A DNA stretch of 64,000 bases, taken from NCBI RefSeq assembly GCF_007096885.1, contig NZ_VJNO01000018.1, positions 1 to 64,000 of the forward strand, written 5' to 3'. The notes beneath the pieces are model-generated. The model worked only from the letters and a program-made list of their open reading frames with translations, was not told the DNA's origin and ran no database searches. Below are positions 31,549 to 42,097 of this stretch, piece by piece; the stretch's first letter is position 1, and each line of letters begins with the position of its first letter. Both the position numbers and the translations under genes were made by a program. The stretch is from Streptomyces sp. 130. GTDB lineage: Bacteria > Actinomycetota > Actinomycetes > Streptomycetales > Streptomycetaceae.

Positions 31549-33078
31549 TCAGATGTCCCGGAAGATCTCGATCTGCGCTCCCACCGAGTTCAGCCGCTCC
31601 GCGAGCTCCTCGTAGCCGCGGTTGATCACGTACACGTTGCGCAGCACCGACGTGCCCTCGGCCGCCATCATCGCGAGGAGGACGACCACCGCCGGGCGGA
31701 GGGCCGGGGGGCACATCATTTCGGCGGCGCGCCAGCGGGTGGGGCCCTCGACCAGGACGCGGTGGGGGTCCAGGAGCTGGAGGCGGCCGCCGAGGCGGTT
31801 GAGGTCGGTGAGGTAGATCGCGCGGTTGTCGTAGACCCAGTCGTGGATCAGGGTCTGGCCGTGGGCCGAGGCCGCGATGGCCGCGAAGAAGGGGACGTTG
31901 TCGATGTTGAGGCCGGGGAAGGGCATCGGGTGGATCTTGTCGATCGGCGCCTCCAGTTTGGAGGGGCGGACCGTCAGGTCGACCAGGCGGGTGCGGCCGT
32001 TGTCGGCGGCGTACTCCGCGGTGCGGTCGCAGTCGACGCCCATCTCCTCCAGGACCGCGAGCTCGATCTCCAGGAACTCGATGGGCACCCGGCGGATCGT
32101 CAGCTCGGACTCCGTGACGACGGCGGCGGCCAGCAGGCTCATCGCCTCGACCGGGTCCTCGGAGGGCGAGTAGTCCACGTCCACGTCGATCTCGGGCACA
32201 CCGTGCACCGTGAGGGTCGTCGTGCCGATGCCGTCCACGCGTACGCCCAGTGCCTCCAGGAAGAAGCAGAGGTCCTGGACCATGTAGTTGGAGGAGGCGT
32301 TCCGGATGACCGTGGTGCCGTCGTGGCGGGCGGCGGCCAGCAGGGCGTTCTCGGTCACCGTGTCGCCGCGCTCGGTCAGCACGATGGGGCGGCCGGGGGT
32401 GACGGAGTGGTCCACCCGGGCGTGGTAGATGCCCTCGGTGGCGGCGATGTCCAGGCCGAACCGGCGCAGCGCGATCATGTGCGGCTCGATCGTCCGCGTA
32501 CCGAGGTCGCAGCCGCCCGCGTACGGCAGCTTGAACGCGTCCATGCGGTGCAGCAGCGGGCCGAGGAACATGATGATGGAGCGCGTGCGGCGGGCGGCGT
32601 CCGCGTCGATCGCGTCCATGTCGAGCCGGGCCGGCGGCACGATCTCCAGGTCGGTGCCGTCGTTGATCCAGCGGGCGCGCACGCCGATGGAGTTGAGGAC
32701 TTCGAGGAGGCGGTAGACCTCCTCGATGCGGGCCACGCGGCGCAGCACCGTACGGCCCTTGTTGAGCAGCGACGCGCACAGCAGGGCCACGCACGCGTTC
32801 TTGCTGGTCTTGACGTCGATGGCGCCGGAGAGCCGGCGCCCGCCGACCACGCGCAGATGCATGGGGCCGGCGTAGCCGAGTGAGACGATTTCGCTGTCGA
32901 GCGCTTCACCGATGCGGGCGATCATCTCAAGGCTGATGTTTTGATTGCCGCGCTCGATGCGGTTCACCGCGCTCTGGCTGGTGCCGAGCGCCTCGGCGAG
33001 CTGGCTCTGCGTCCAGCCCCGGTGCTGACGGGCGTCACGGATGAGCTTGCCGATACGTACGAGGTAGTCATCTGACAT
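31549..33078 (-). CDS. murA2: XRE helix-turn-helix fused to a MurA-like enolpyruvyl transferase
   Basis: A 509-residue two-part protein. Residues 7-60 are an XRE/Cro helix-turn-helix (GWTQSQLAEALGTSQSAVNR). Residues 72-509 are a MurA-like UDP-N-acetylglucosamine 1-carboxyvinyltransferase fold with TSKNA (Lys93, Asn94, like Lys22-Asn23 of MurA) and AGGCDLG, whose Cys190 matches the catalytic cysteine that fosfomycin attacks. MurA starts peptidoglycan precursor synthesis, but the DNA-binding fusion suggests regulation, perhaps sensing UDP-GlcNAc or phosphoenolpyruvate. I recall the S. coelicolor homologue as SCO5998, next to aconitase as here. The ATG is about where transcription should begin, so the mRNA may be leaderless. 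Catalysis versus regulation is unproven. Confidence 0.92.
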   Translation of the reverse strand: MSDDYLVRIGKLIRDARQHRGWTQSQLAEALGTSQSAVNRIERGNQNISLEMIARIGEALDSEIVSLGYAGPMHLRVVGGRRLSGAIDVKTSKNACVALLCASLLNKGRTVLRRVARIEEVYRLLEVLNSIGVRARWINDGTDLEIVPPARLDMDAIDADAARRTRSIIMFLGPLLHRMDAFKLPYAGGCDLGTRTIEPHMIALRRFGLDIAATEGIYHARVDHSVTPGRPIVLTERGDTVTENALLAAARHDGTTVIRNASSNYMVQDLCFFLEALGVRVDGIGTTTLTVHGVPEIDVDVDYSPSEDPVEAMSLLAAAVVTESELTIRRVPIEFLEIELAVLEEMGVDCDRTAEYAADNGRTRLVDLTVRPSKLEAPIDKIHPMPFPGLNIDNVPFFAAIAASAHGQTLIHDWVYDNRAIYLTDLNRLGGRLQLLDPHRVLVEGPTRWRAAEMMCPPALRPAVVVLLAMMAAEGTSVLRNVYVINRGYEELAERLNSVGAQIEIFRDI

Positions 33079-33084
33079 GCCGAA

Positions 33085-33105
33085 AGGCTATCTCAGATAT
33101 GAGAT
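33085..33105 (-). promoter_or_regulatory. Operator/-10 of the XRE-MurA gene (ATCTC-N6-GAGAT)
   Basis: On the minus strand the inverted repeat ATCTCATATCTGAGAT (33090-33105) runs directly into -10 TAGCCT (33085-33090), sharing one T. The ATG at 33078 is seven bases further, giving a leaderless start. The operator fills the -35/-10 spacer, where bound protein would block polymerase. No good -35 is seen. Confidence 0.6.
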
Positions 33106-33226
33106 TGCACTCGCCTGGGGGTGTGCCGTTCGGGTGAGAGTGGTGTGGCGGGTGGGGCGAAGGAGTGGAGGCCGAGGCCCGAAACTCCCTCGCGTCCGCG
33201 ACCCGCCGCTCCTAGGGTCCCGCCTC

Positions 33227-33904
33227 ATGTACGCACTTTCCGTCAACATCGGCCGTCCTCGCCCCAACCCCTGGAAGGGGATCAGTGCGACGGGCATCGA
33301 CAAGCGGCCCGTCGACGGGCCCGTCGCGGTGACCGCCCCGGGGCCCAAGGGCACCGGCGCCGTCGGCCTGGCCGGCGACCGCGCCTACGACGTGCGGCAC
33401 CACGGCGGCGCCGACCAGGCCGTCTACGCCTACGCGCGCGAGGACCTGGACGGCTGGGAGGCCGAGTTCGGCCGGCCGCTCGCCAACGGGGTGTTCGGCG
33501 AGAACCTGACCACCCTCGGCGTGGACGTCAACGGTGCCCTGATCGGGGAGCGGTGGCGGATCGGGTCCGACGTCGTCCTGGAGGTGTCGTGTGCGCGTAT
33601 CCCGTGCGCGACGTTCCAGGGCTGGCTGGAGCGGGACGGCTGGATCAAGCGGTTCACCCGGGCGGCCCTGCCCGGCGCGTACCTCCGGGTGATCGAGCCC
33701 GGCGAGATCCGCTCCGGCGACCGGGTGGAGATCGTGCACCGGCCCGCCCACGAGGTGACCGTCGCGCTGGAGTTCCGGGCCATGACCCTGGAGCCGGAGC
33801 TGCTGCCGCTCCTCGCGGTGGCGGACGCGCTGCCCGAGGAGGGCAAGGAGCTGATCCGCCGCCGCACGGGCGCCACGCCGCCCGCGGGGGGCGCCCGGAC
33901 ATGA
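33227..33904 (+). CDS. MOSC-domain protein (YiiM-like)
   Basis: A 225-residue protein with a MOSC fold, the sulfur-carrier domain of molybdenum cofactor sulfurases. YiiM-type members reduce N-hydroxylated compounds with molybdenum cofactor. Visible features: GLAGDRAYDVRHHGGADQAV, NGVFGENLTT and SCARIPCATFQGWL with Cys122 and Cys127, one likely binding the cofactor. The start at ATG 33227 lies eight bases after TAGGGT (33213-33218), a possible -10, so a very short or absent leader is possible. It lies between the XRE-MurA gene and aconitase, reading toward the latter. Confidence 0.85.
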   Translation: MYALSVNIGRPRPNPWKGISATGIDKRPVDGPVAVTAPGPKGTGAVGLAGDRAYDVRHHGGADQAVYAYAREDLDGWEAEFGRPLANGVFGENLTTLGVDVNGALIGERWRIGSDVVLEVSCARIPCATFQGWLERDGWIKRFTRAALPGAYLRVIEPGEIRSGDRVEIVHRPAHEVTVALEFRAMTLEPELLPLLAVADALPEEGKELIRRRTGATPPAGGART

Positions 33905-33930
33905 CCCGTCCGCGGTCATGTACTAGAGTT

Positions 33931-33951
33931 ATCTCGACATCGAGATATATG
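33931..33951 (+). promoter_or_regulatory. Operator/-10 upstream of aconitase (ATCTC-N6-GAGAT)
   Basis: ATCTCGACATCGAGAT (33931-33946), with perfect 7-bp arms, shares its last T with TATATG (33946-33951), a plausible -10. The layout is the same as at the XRE-MurA promoter. The distance to the aconitase start (34102) allows a leader of about 145 bases. Confidence 0.6.
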
Positions 33952-33988
33952 CCGAAGGCGCACAGCGGGCCGCCCCGGTAAGGGTTAC

Positions 33989-34008
33989 CTAACTAAGCCT
34001 TACCTTAG
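33989..34008 (+). promoter_or_regulatory. Iron-box-like site in the aconitase leader
   Basis: CTAACTAAGCCTTACCTTAG, read on the minus strand, agrees at about 13 of 19 positions with the DtxR/DmdR iron box TTAGGTTAGGCTAACCTAA. It lies some 30-50 bases downstream of the inferred start of transcription. Iron control of an iron-sulfur enzyme would make sense, but the match is imperfect. Confidence 0.35.
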
Positions 34009-34101
34009 CGGATGGTCCGGTGGTCCGAGGCGGCACCACGCGGCGCCCGCCGTGGTGAGGCGCGGCGCGGAGTTACGCGCACATTGATGAAGGAGACTGT
34101 C

Positions 34102-36816
<2,715 letters not shown>

Positions 36817-36889
36817 GGCCTGCGCCAGTACGGCGAGAGGGCCGCGTCCCCGGTGACGGGGAACGCTGTCGGCCATGTGGGCCCTGCCT

Positions 36890-36986
36890 CTGTGCCCCGT
36901 CGAGTACCGGCTCGGCGGGGCACAGTGCTGACCTTTCTCCACGGCCCGGAAACCAGGCGACGCCCGGGCCCGCCGGGGCCCGGGCG
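36890..36986. terminator. Two hairpins between aconitase and the toxin-like gene
   Basis: CTGTGCCCCG (36890-36899) pairs with CGGGGCACAG (36916-36925), with an inner CGAG/CTCG stem. Then CGCCCGGGCCC (36961-36971) pairs with GGGCCCGGGCG (36976-36986). They sit between convergent genes and can end both transcripts. Confidence 0.8.
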
Positions 36987-37016
36987 CCGCGTCCTGTCAG
37001 GAGCGGAGTGCCTCGC

Positions 37017-40000
37017 TCAGGGGCGGTCGATGTTCACCTTCTGGCCGTTGTCGCCGTAGAAGGTCACGTGATCCCAGTCGAGATTGCCCCGCTTGTTGTG
37101 CTTCACGAGCGTGGCCATCTCCCACTCGGTCGACCTCCAGTTGCTCCCCTGGCCGTTCTTCACGGCCAGATCGAACTTCTCCTGGTACGTGCCGCCGGGC
37201 GGATCGAAGCCCTTGAGACTCACCGCGATCTTTCCGTTGTTCCGCATCACGCTCTCCACCTCACTCATCCAGACGGTGTAGGGCGTGCCGTCGGGCATGG
37301 TCGCCTCGACTCGCCGAAGATCGGGATCCATGAAGTTGTAGCCGTCCAGACGGGCCGTTTCGTCGCCGATGTACTGGGTCACCCCGAGGACCAGGACCTT
37401 GCACTCGGAGTTGTGGACCAGAACGGGAGTACGTCCGGCGAGGACGTAGAAGGAATGCAGCCCCTGGACGGTGAGGCTGTAGGTGACGGTCTGCTGCACA
37501 TACGGGCGGTTGGCCAGCACGGTGGCGGTGGCGCCGGTGTCCGTGCGGAGGGTGTCACCGGCCCGCAGATCACCCGCGGGGACCCAGGTCCCCAGGCTGG
37601 GGCTCCAGAAGGGGTGCTCGTGGGTGGCCGAGAGATCGGAAACTCCTCCGGTGGGCCCTCGGACGGAGAGCGCGGCCAGGTACTTGTCGTCGTCCGGCGT
37701 GACGATCCGCTGGGTGACCGGACGAGCCTCGGTCGCACCGGTGGCTGGGTCGGTGGCCCGGACCAGGTCACCGGCCCGGACCTTCTCGATCGGACGGCTG
37801 TGTCCGTCGGCCATGAGCACCCGGGTGCCGGGAAGGAAGCACATGGTGCAGCCACGTTCCAGCGCCTTCAGTGCCTGATACGCGAGGCCCAAGGAGCGGA
37901 ACTTGGAGTTCATCGTCGTGTCGCGGGCGAGTTCCCAGCACGCTTCGAGGTCACCCTTGCGGGCGCAGTTCTCCAGTTGAGTGAGGCCGGTGATGGCGAG
38001 CGCGGTCTCGGTGAGCTGCTTCATGCTGGCTTCGAACGCCGGAGCCATGGAGAGCAATTTGCAGTAGATCTCGTGGTGCACGCACCACCGCACGGGGTTC
38101 TCGCGGGCCTCGCAGCCCAGGATTCCGCACCGGTAGAGCTCGGAGGGCGTCAGCCCGCCGTTCTCCGCCCTCTCCTTCGCCAGGACGGCCGCGCGGCGTC
38201 GTGCTTCCTCCTCCTCGCGGTGCTTTTCGATGCTGACCACGAAGGCTTCGCTCGCCAGGGCGAGGGCCTCGTCGGCGCTCTTTCCGGCGCGGGTGGCCGC
38301 GGCCTCAGCCTGGGCGCGGGCGGCCCATGCCTCTCCGGCGGAGGTCTGGGCGAGTTCGGCGGACACGGACGCGTCGCTGGCCGACACGGCGGCGTTGTGT
38401 GCGGCGGTGTCGGCCCGGTCGGCCGCGGCGCGGGCGGACTTCGCAGACGCGGCGGCCTGCGCGGCGGAGGCTTCGGCGTCGTCGGCGTACCCGTCGGCCT
38501 CCTTCGCGTAGTCGGAGGCCAGGTCGGCGGAGTCCTGGGCTTTGTCCGCCCAGTCCTGCGCCTGCTCCGACGCCTTGCGCGCGAGGGCGGCGGTGGCCTG
38601 AGCCGTCGCGGCGTCGCGCTGTGCGATCGCCGCCACCTGTGATGCTTCGGCCACCAACTGCTGGACCTGCAGCTGGTGGGTCAGCGACAGCATGTCCTTG
38701 CGCTCGGCCGTGAACCGACCGGACTTCACGAACCGGTGCAGCAGGTCGGCGGGCCCTTCCAGCGCGACGCGCGCGGCGGAGCTCACCTCCGGGTCGCCGC
38801 TCCCGGCCAGCTGAGCGGCGGTCACCCGGTCGTCCTGCTCCTGGGCCTCGGCGAGGGTCGTGGTCAGGAAGGTGCGGAAGCCGTCGGTCGTACCGGCGTT
38901 CAGTGCCTGGCGCGCCTTGTCCTGCACGTTGGGGCCACCCGAGTCGGCCGCCTGCGCGACCGCCACCCGGAAGGCCTCTCGGCCGGCTTCGTACTGGCCC
39001 TGCCGCAGGAACGCGCTGACTGCGGCCGCGTCACCGTCGAGCGCCGTCTCGGCCGCGTCCCGCACTTCCTTGACGGAGCTCTCCTCGGCGAGGCGTTCCA
39101 CGTCCGATCGGTCGTCCTGCGCCTGGGCCTCGGCCCGGCCGGTGCGCACGTACGCGACGACTCCGAGCGTGTCGCTGCCCAGTGCCTGCTGCGCGGCCTC
39201 GCGCAGCCAGGGCTTGCCGATCTTCATGTCGAGCAGCGCGAGCTCGCGGCCCCGCTGCGCGATCTCCTCGTCGGAGGTACCGCTCTGGGCCTGCCGCGCC
39301 AAGTCCTCGGCCGTGCCCCGGGCCTCGTCCGCTTCTTCGGCGGCCTTGGCGCGCTGTTTCCGGTCCGCCTCGTCCCGGGCCTTGAGGTCGCGGGCGTTCT
39401 CGATACCGGCGTTGGTACGGCCGAGGAGATCCTCTTTCTCGATCTCGCGGGCCAGCGTGTAGACGGTCTGAGCCTGCTTGGACGCCTGCGTGGCGGCGTC
39501 CGCCGCCGCAGTGGCGGCGTCCGCGTGGGCCGTGGACTTCGCAGCCGCGGTGGCCGCGTCGACGGCGCTGTCCGCCGCTTCCAGCGCGGCCTTGGCCGCG
39601 TTCCGGGCGTGCTCGGCCGCGGAGCGCGCCGCGTCACGTGCCTGGCCGGCCGCCGTGGCGGCCTTCTGGGCGAGGGACTCGGCCTGGCCGGCGGCCCGTG
39701 AGGCCTCAGCGGCCTGGCGGTGCGCCGAGGCGGCGGCGGCGCGGGCCGTGGCCGCAGCGGCGCTGCTGGACCCGGCATAACCGCTCGCCAGAATCGCCGC
39801 GTCGGCGGCTGCGGCGGCGTTGGCCCCCGCCCCCGCGGCGGACCTAGCGGCCTGGCCCGCGGCGGTGGCGGCCTTCACGGCCTGGTCCGAGGCGTCCGCG
39901 GCCCGGTCGGCGTCCTTGGCCGCCTTGTTGGCCGTGGCGGCCGCCTTTCTGGCCGCGTCAGCCTTGGTCGCGTCGGTCGCGGCGGCGGCAGCCGCGTTGC

Positions 40001-41051
40001 GTGCCGCGGAGGCCGCGTTGGCGGCGTTGACCGCCGCAGCCGCTGCCTTGGTGGAGGCCGTGGCCGCCGTCCGCGCGGACTGCTCGGCCGAATTGGCAGC
40101 CGAGATGGCCCGCTGTGCGGCCTTCGCCGCGCCGGACGCGGCGCTCGCCGCACGGTTGGCGGCGCTTGCCGCGTCAGCTGAGTCCTGCCCCGTTGCCGCA
40201 GCCTCCGCGGCCGCCTCCTGAGCGGCCTTCTTGGCCTGTGCCGCGGCTTCGACGGCTTCCGCCGAGGCGTCCTTGGCCTTTGCGGTTTCCGAAGCGGAGA
40301 GCTTGCCGGCCTTCTCCGCCTGGTCGGCGAGTTCCGCGACGCTCGCGTACTCCTCGTCCCGGTTGCGGGCGACGAACTGCCCGACGTCCAGGAACTCAGA
40401 GACGTCGTCGGCCGTGCCGTTCATCGCGAGACGTCCGGCAGCCCGTACGTTGGTACCACCGGTGGAGATGATCTGAGCCAACTCGACCCGTCGATCCTGC
40501 TCCTGAGCCTCGGCCAGGCCGGTCTGGAGAAACGCCTGAAGATCGTCCTCCGTCCCGGCGAGGGCGGCACGGCCGCGCTCCGCCACCTCCGGGCCGCCGG
40601 CGTCGATCGCCCGGGCGACCATGACGCGCTGGTCCTGCTGGAGGGGTTCCCGCCAGCCCGACTCCAGGAAGTGGATGAGGTCCCGCTCGTCTCCGGAGAG
40701 CGCGGTGCGGACGGCGGCGAGAAGGTTCTCCCCGCCCATGCCCGCCAGTTGGGCGGCCTCGACGCGGTAGTCCTGAAGCTGCCGGTCTTCGTAGGTCTGC
40801 AGGAACGCCAGGACGTCCTGGGTACTGCCCACCAGAGCCGGCTCGGCGGCCGACCGCACCTCGGGGCCGCCGGCCGCCCAGACGTCCACCGCTTGCTGAC
40901 GGAGGGAACGGGAGATCGGGACGACCGTGTCCTCAACCGTGTCCTCCGCCGCTGCCGGGTGGACGGAAAGCACTCCGGCCAGGACCGCGAGTGCCAGGGA
41001 GCCCGCGATGCGTCTGCGTAGCCCGGAAATTCCGGGCCGCATTCTCTTCAC
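37017..41051 (-). CDS. Large secreted polymorphic-toxin-like protein (ALF repeats, HINT domain, C-terminal toxin candidate)
   Basis: A 1344-residue protein. The signal peptide covers residues 1-35 (LALAVLAGVLSVHPAAA). Four short ALF-type helical repeats follow (pattern ..AL.G...D...FL..G), then an extreme alanine-rich coiled region (about 240-560), more ALF repeats (about 610-830), a second Ala-rich region (about 850-960) and a Cys-containing segment. A HINT/intein-like domain runs from Cys1071 (CFLPGTRVLMADGHSRPIEK) through HEHPFW to HSFYVLAGRTPVLVHN. The last 131 residues, after VLVHN, match no family I can name and are the likely toxin, released by HINT cleavage. GTG 41051 follows GGAAGAG. 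No immunity gene lies immediately downstream, where aconitase converges. Confidence 0.85.
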   Translation of the reverse strand: MKRMRPGISGLRRRIAGSLALAVLAGVLSVHPAAAEDTVEDTVVPISRSLRQQAVDVWAAGGPEVRSAAEPALVGSTQDVLAFLQTYEDRQLQDYRVEAAQLAGMGGENLLAAVRTALSGDERDLIHFLESGWREPLQQDQRVMVARAIDAGGPEVAERGRAALAGTEDDLQAFLQTGLAEAQEQDRRVELAQIISTGGTNVRAAGRLAMNGTADDVSEFLDVGQFVARNRDEEYASVAELADQAEKAGKLSASETAKAKDASAEAVEAAAQAKKAAQEAAAEAAATGQDSADAASAANRAASAASGAAKAAQRAISAANSAEQSARTAATASTKAAAAAVNAANAASAARNAAAAAATDATKADAARKAAATANKAAKDADRAADASDQAVKAATAAGQAARSAAGAGANAAAAADAAILASGYAGSSSAAAATARAAAASAHRQAAEASRAAGQAESLAQKAATAAGQARDAARSAAEHARNAAKAALEAADSAVDAATAAAKSTAHADAATAAADAATQASKQAQTVYTLAREIEKEDLLGRTNAGIENARDLKARDEADRKQRAKAAEEADEARGTAEDLARQAQSGTSDEEIAQRGRELALLDMKIGKPWLREAAQQALGSDTLGVVAYVRTGRAEAQAQDDRSDVERLAEESSVKEVRDAAETALDGDAAAVSAFLRQGQYEAGREAFRVAVAQAADSGGPNVQDKARQALNAGTTDGFRTFLTTTLAEAQEQDDRVTAAQLAGSGDPEVSSAARVALEGPADLLHRFVKSGRFTAERKDMLSLTHQLQVQQLVAEASQVAAIAQRDAATAQATAALARKASEQAQDWADKAQDSADLASDYAKEADGYADDAEASAAQAAASAKSARAAADRADTAAHNAAVSASDASVSAELAQTSAGEAWAARAQAEAAATRAGKSADEALALASEAFVVSIEKHREEEEARRRAAVLAKERAENGGLTPSELYRCGILGCEARENPVRWCVHHEIYCKLLSMAPAFEASMKQLTETALAITGLTQLENCARKGDLEACWELARDTTMNSKFRSLGLAYQALKALERGCTMCFLPGTRVLMADGHSRPIEKVRAGDLVRATDPATGATEARPVTQRIVTPDDDKYLAALSVRGPTGGVSDLSATHEHPFWSPSLGTWVPAGDLRAGDTLRTDTGATATVLANRPYVQQTVTYSLTVQGLHSFYVLAGRTPVLVHNSECKVLVLGVTQYIGDETARLDGYNFMDPDLRRVEATMPDGTPYTVWMSEVESVMRNNGKIAVSLKGFDPPGGTYQEKFDLAVKNGQGSNWRSTEWEMATLVKHNKRGNLDWDHVTFYGDNGQKVNIDRP

Positions 41052-41208
41052 TATTCTCTTCCACCTTCAGGAAATTGGCCCGTTCGGGTCTTTTTCCGCT
41101 CATGAACTCCTGATATGTACGCCGGAGATCATAGGCCGAATGGGTGGCAAAGAAAACAGGGAAAGATTCGCGCGCAATAGCCGGGCCGGTTCTTTTCTCA
41201 GGGTTTCG

Positions 41209-41943
41209 TCATTCGCGGTCGTGTGGGAAATCGAACCCTGCGGTGGCCGGACCCACGGAGTCCGGAAGGTGCGCCAGGGCGAGCGCCACCGCCTGCGCCG
41301 CGGTGGCGGTCTGTCCGTGCACGCCGGTGTTCGGGTACCGCAGCACCAGGTAGGGTCCACCGCCGTAGTGCGGAGCGATCGCCACCTCGCACCGGTAGGG
41401 GCTCCCGGTGCGGGAACTGAAGGCGACCGTCCAGTGGCTGGTGAAGGGGAAGAGCGACCGCAGCCGGGGCTCCGCGTGCGCAGCCTCCAGCACAGCGGCG
41501 AACTCGGGGAATTCGGGCGTGGCCGCCGCCTTGTCGCGCAGCATCTCCCACTGGGCGGCCACCGCTGCGGCGGGGCCTCGCTCGTGTGCCTCGGCGACGG
41601 GGTCGAACTGCAGGAAGGGGAATGCCTCCCGCATCCGCGGCACGGCCGTGCCAGCCCCCCAGGCGGCGCAGACCGCCACGACCTCCCCGAGGTCCTCAGT
41701 CACCCCGGTGACGATGTTGACGCCGCCGGACCGTCCGACGACCTGGAACGCACGTCCTTCGATCCGAGTGAAGACCTCCAGTGGAGACCGTCCGGGTGTA
41801 TCGGAGGCGACGGTGACCGATTCGGAATTCTGCTCCGGATTCTGAATGACGGTGATGGGGGTGTGTGATGTCGCTGCGCTTTCCTGAAGGGCGGCCGCGA
41901 GTCCGCCCGCCCTGATCACATCTGGATAAAAATCGGAGTTCAT
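41209..41943 (-). CDS. DUF6193-family protein
   Basis: A 244-residue soluble protein. The C-terminal half (LRSLFPFTSHWTVAFSSRTG, then YLVLRYPNTG and AVALALAHLP) matches the pattern I know for DUF6193, sometimes named a natural-product biosynthesis protein, of unknown function. It lies 157 bases upstream of the toxin-like gene on the same strand, so they may be expressed together. An immunity role is possible, but toxin systems usually place immunity genes downstream. ATG 41943 has no clear ribosome-binding site. Confidence 0.65.
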   Translation of the reverse strand: MNSDFYPDVIRAGGLAAALQESAATSHTPITVIQNPEQNSESVTVASDTPGRSPLEVFTRIEGRAFQVVGRSGGVNIVTGVTEDLGEVVAVCAAWGAGTAVPRMREAFPFLQFDPVAEAHERGPAAAVAAQWEMLRDKAAATPEFPEFAAVLEAAHAEPRLRSLFPFTSHWTVAFSSRTGSPYRCEVAIAPHYGGGPYLVLRYPNTGVHGQTATAAQAVALALAHLPDSVGPATAGFDFPHDRE

Positions 41944-42097
41944 TCGGACAGTGTCGCATCAACCGTATGCGCCGACGCACCGACTTTCCCCGCGGATCTG
42001 GTAGCAACGTACCAAGGGTCCGGTCGTACCGCCCCGGAGAGAACGGTACGACCGGAAACCGGCGGCCGGGAGACCGCCGAGCCCAGTTGACAGGAGG

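Noticed and set aside
37017..41051. Alanine-rich repeats of the toxin-like gene read as DNA repeats or a CRISPR-like array
   Set aside because: The periodicity follows GCC/GCG alanine codons with no constant repeat length or spacers.
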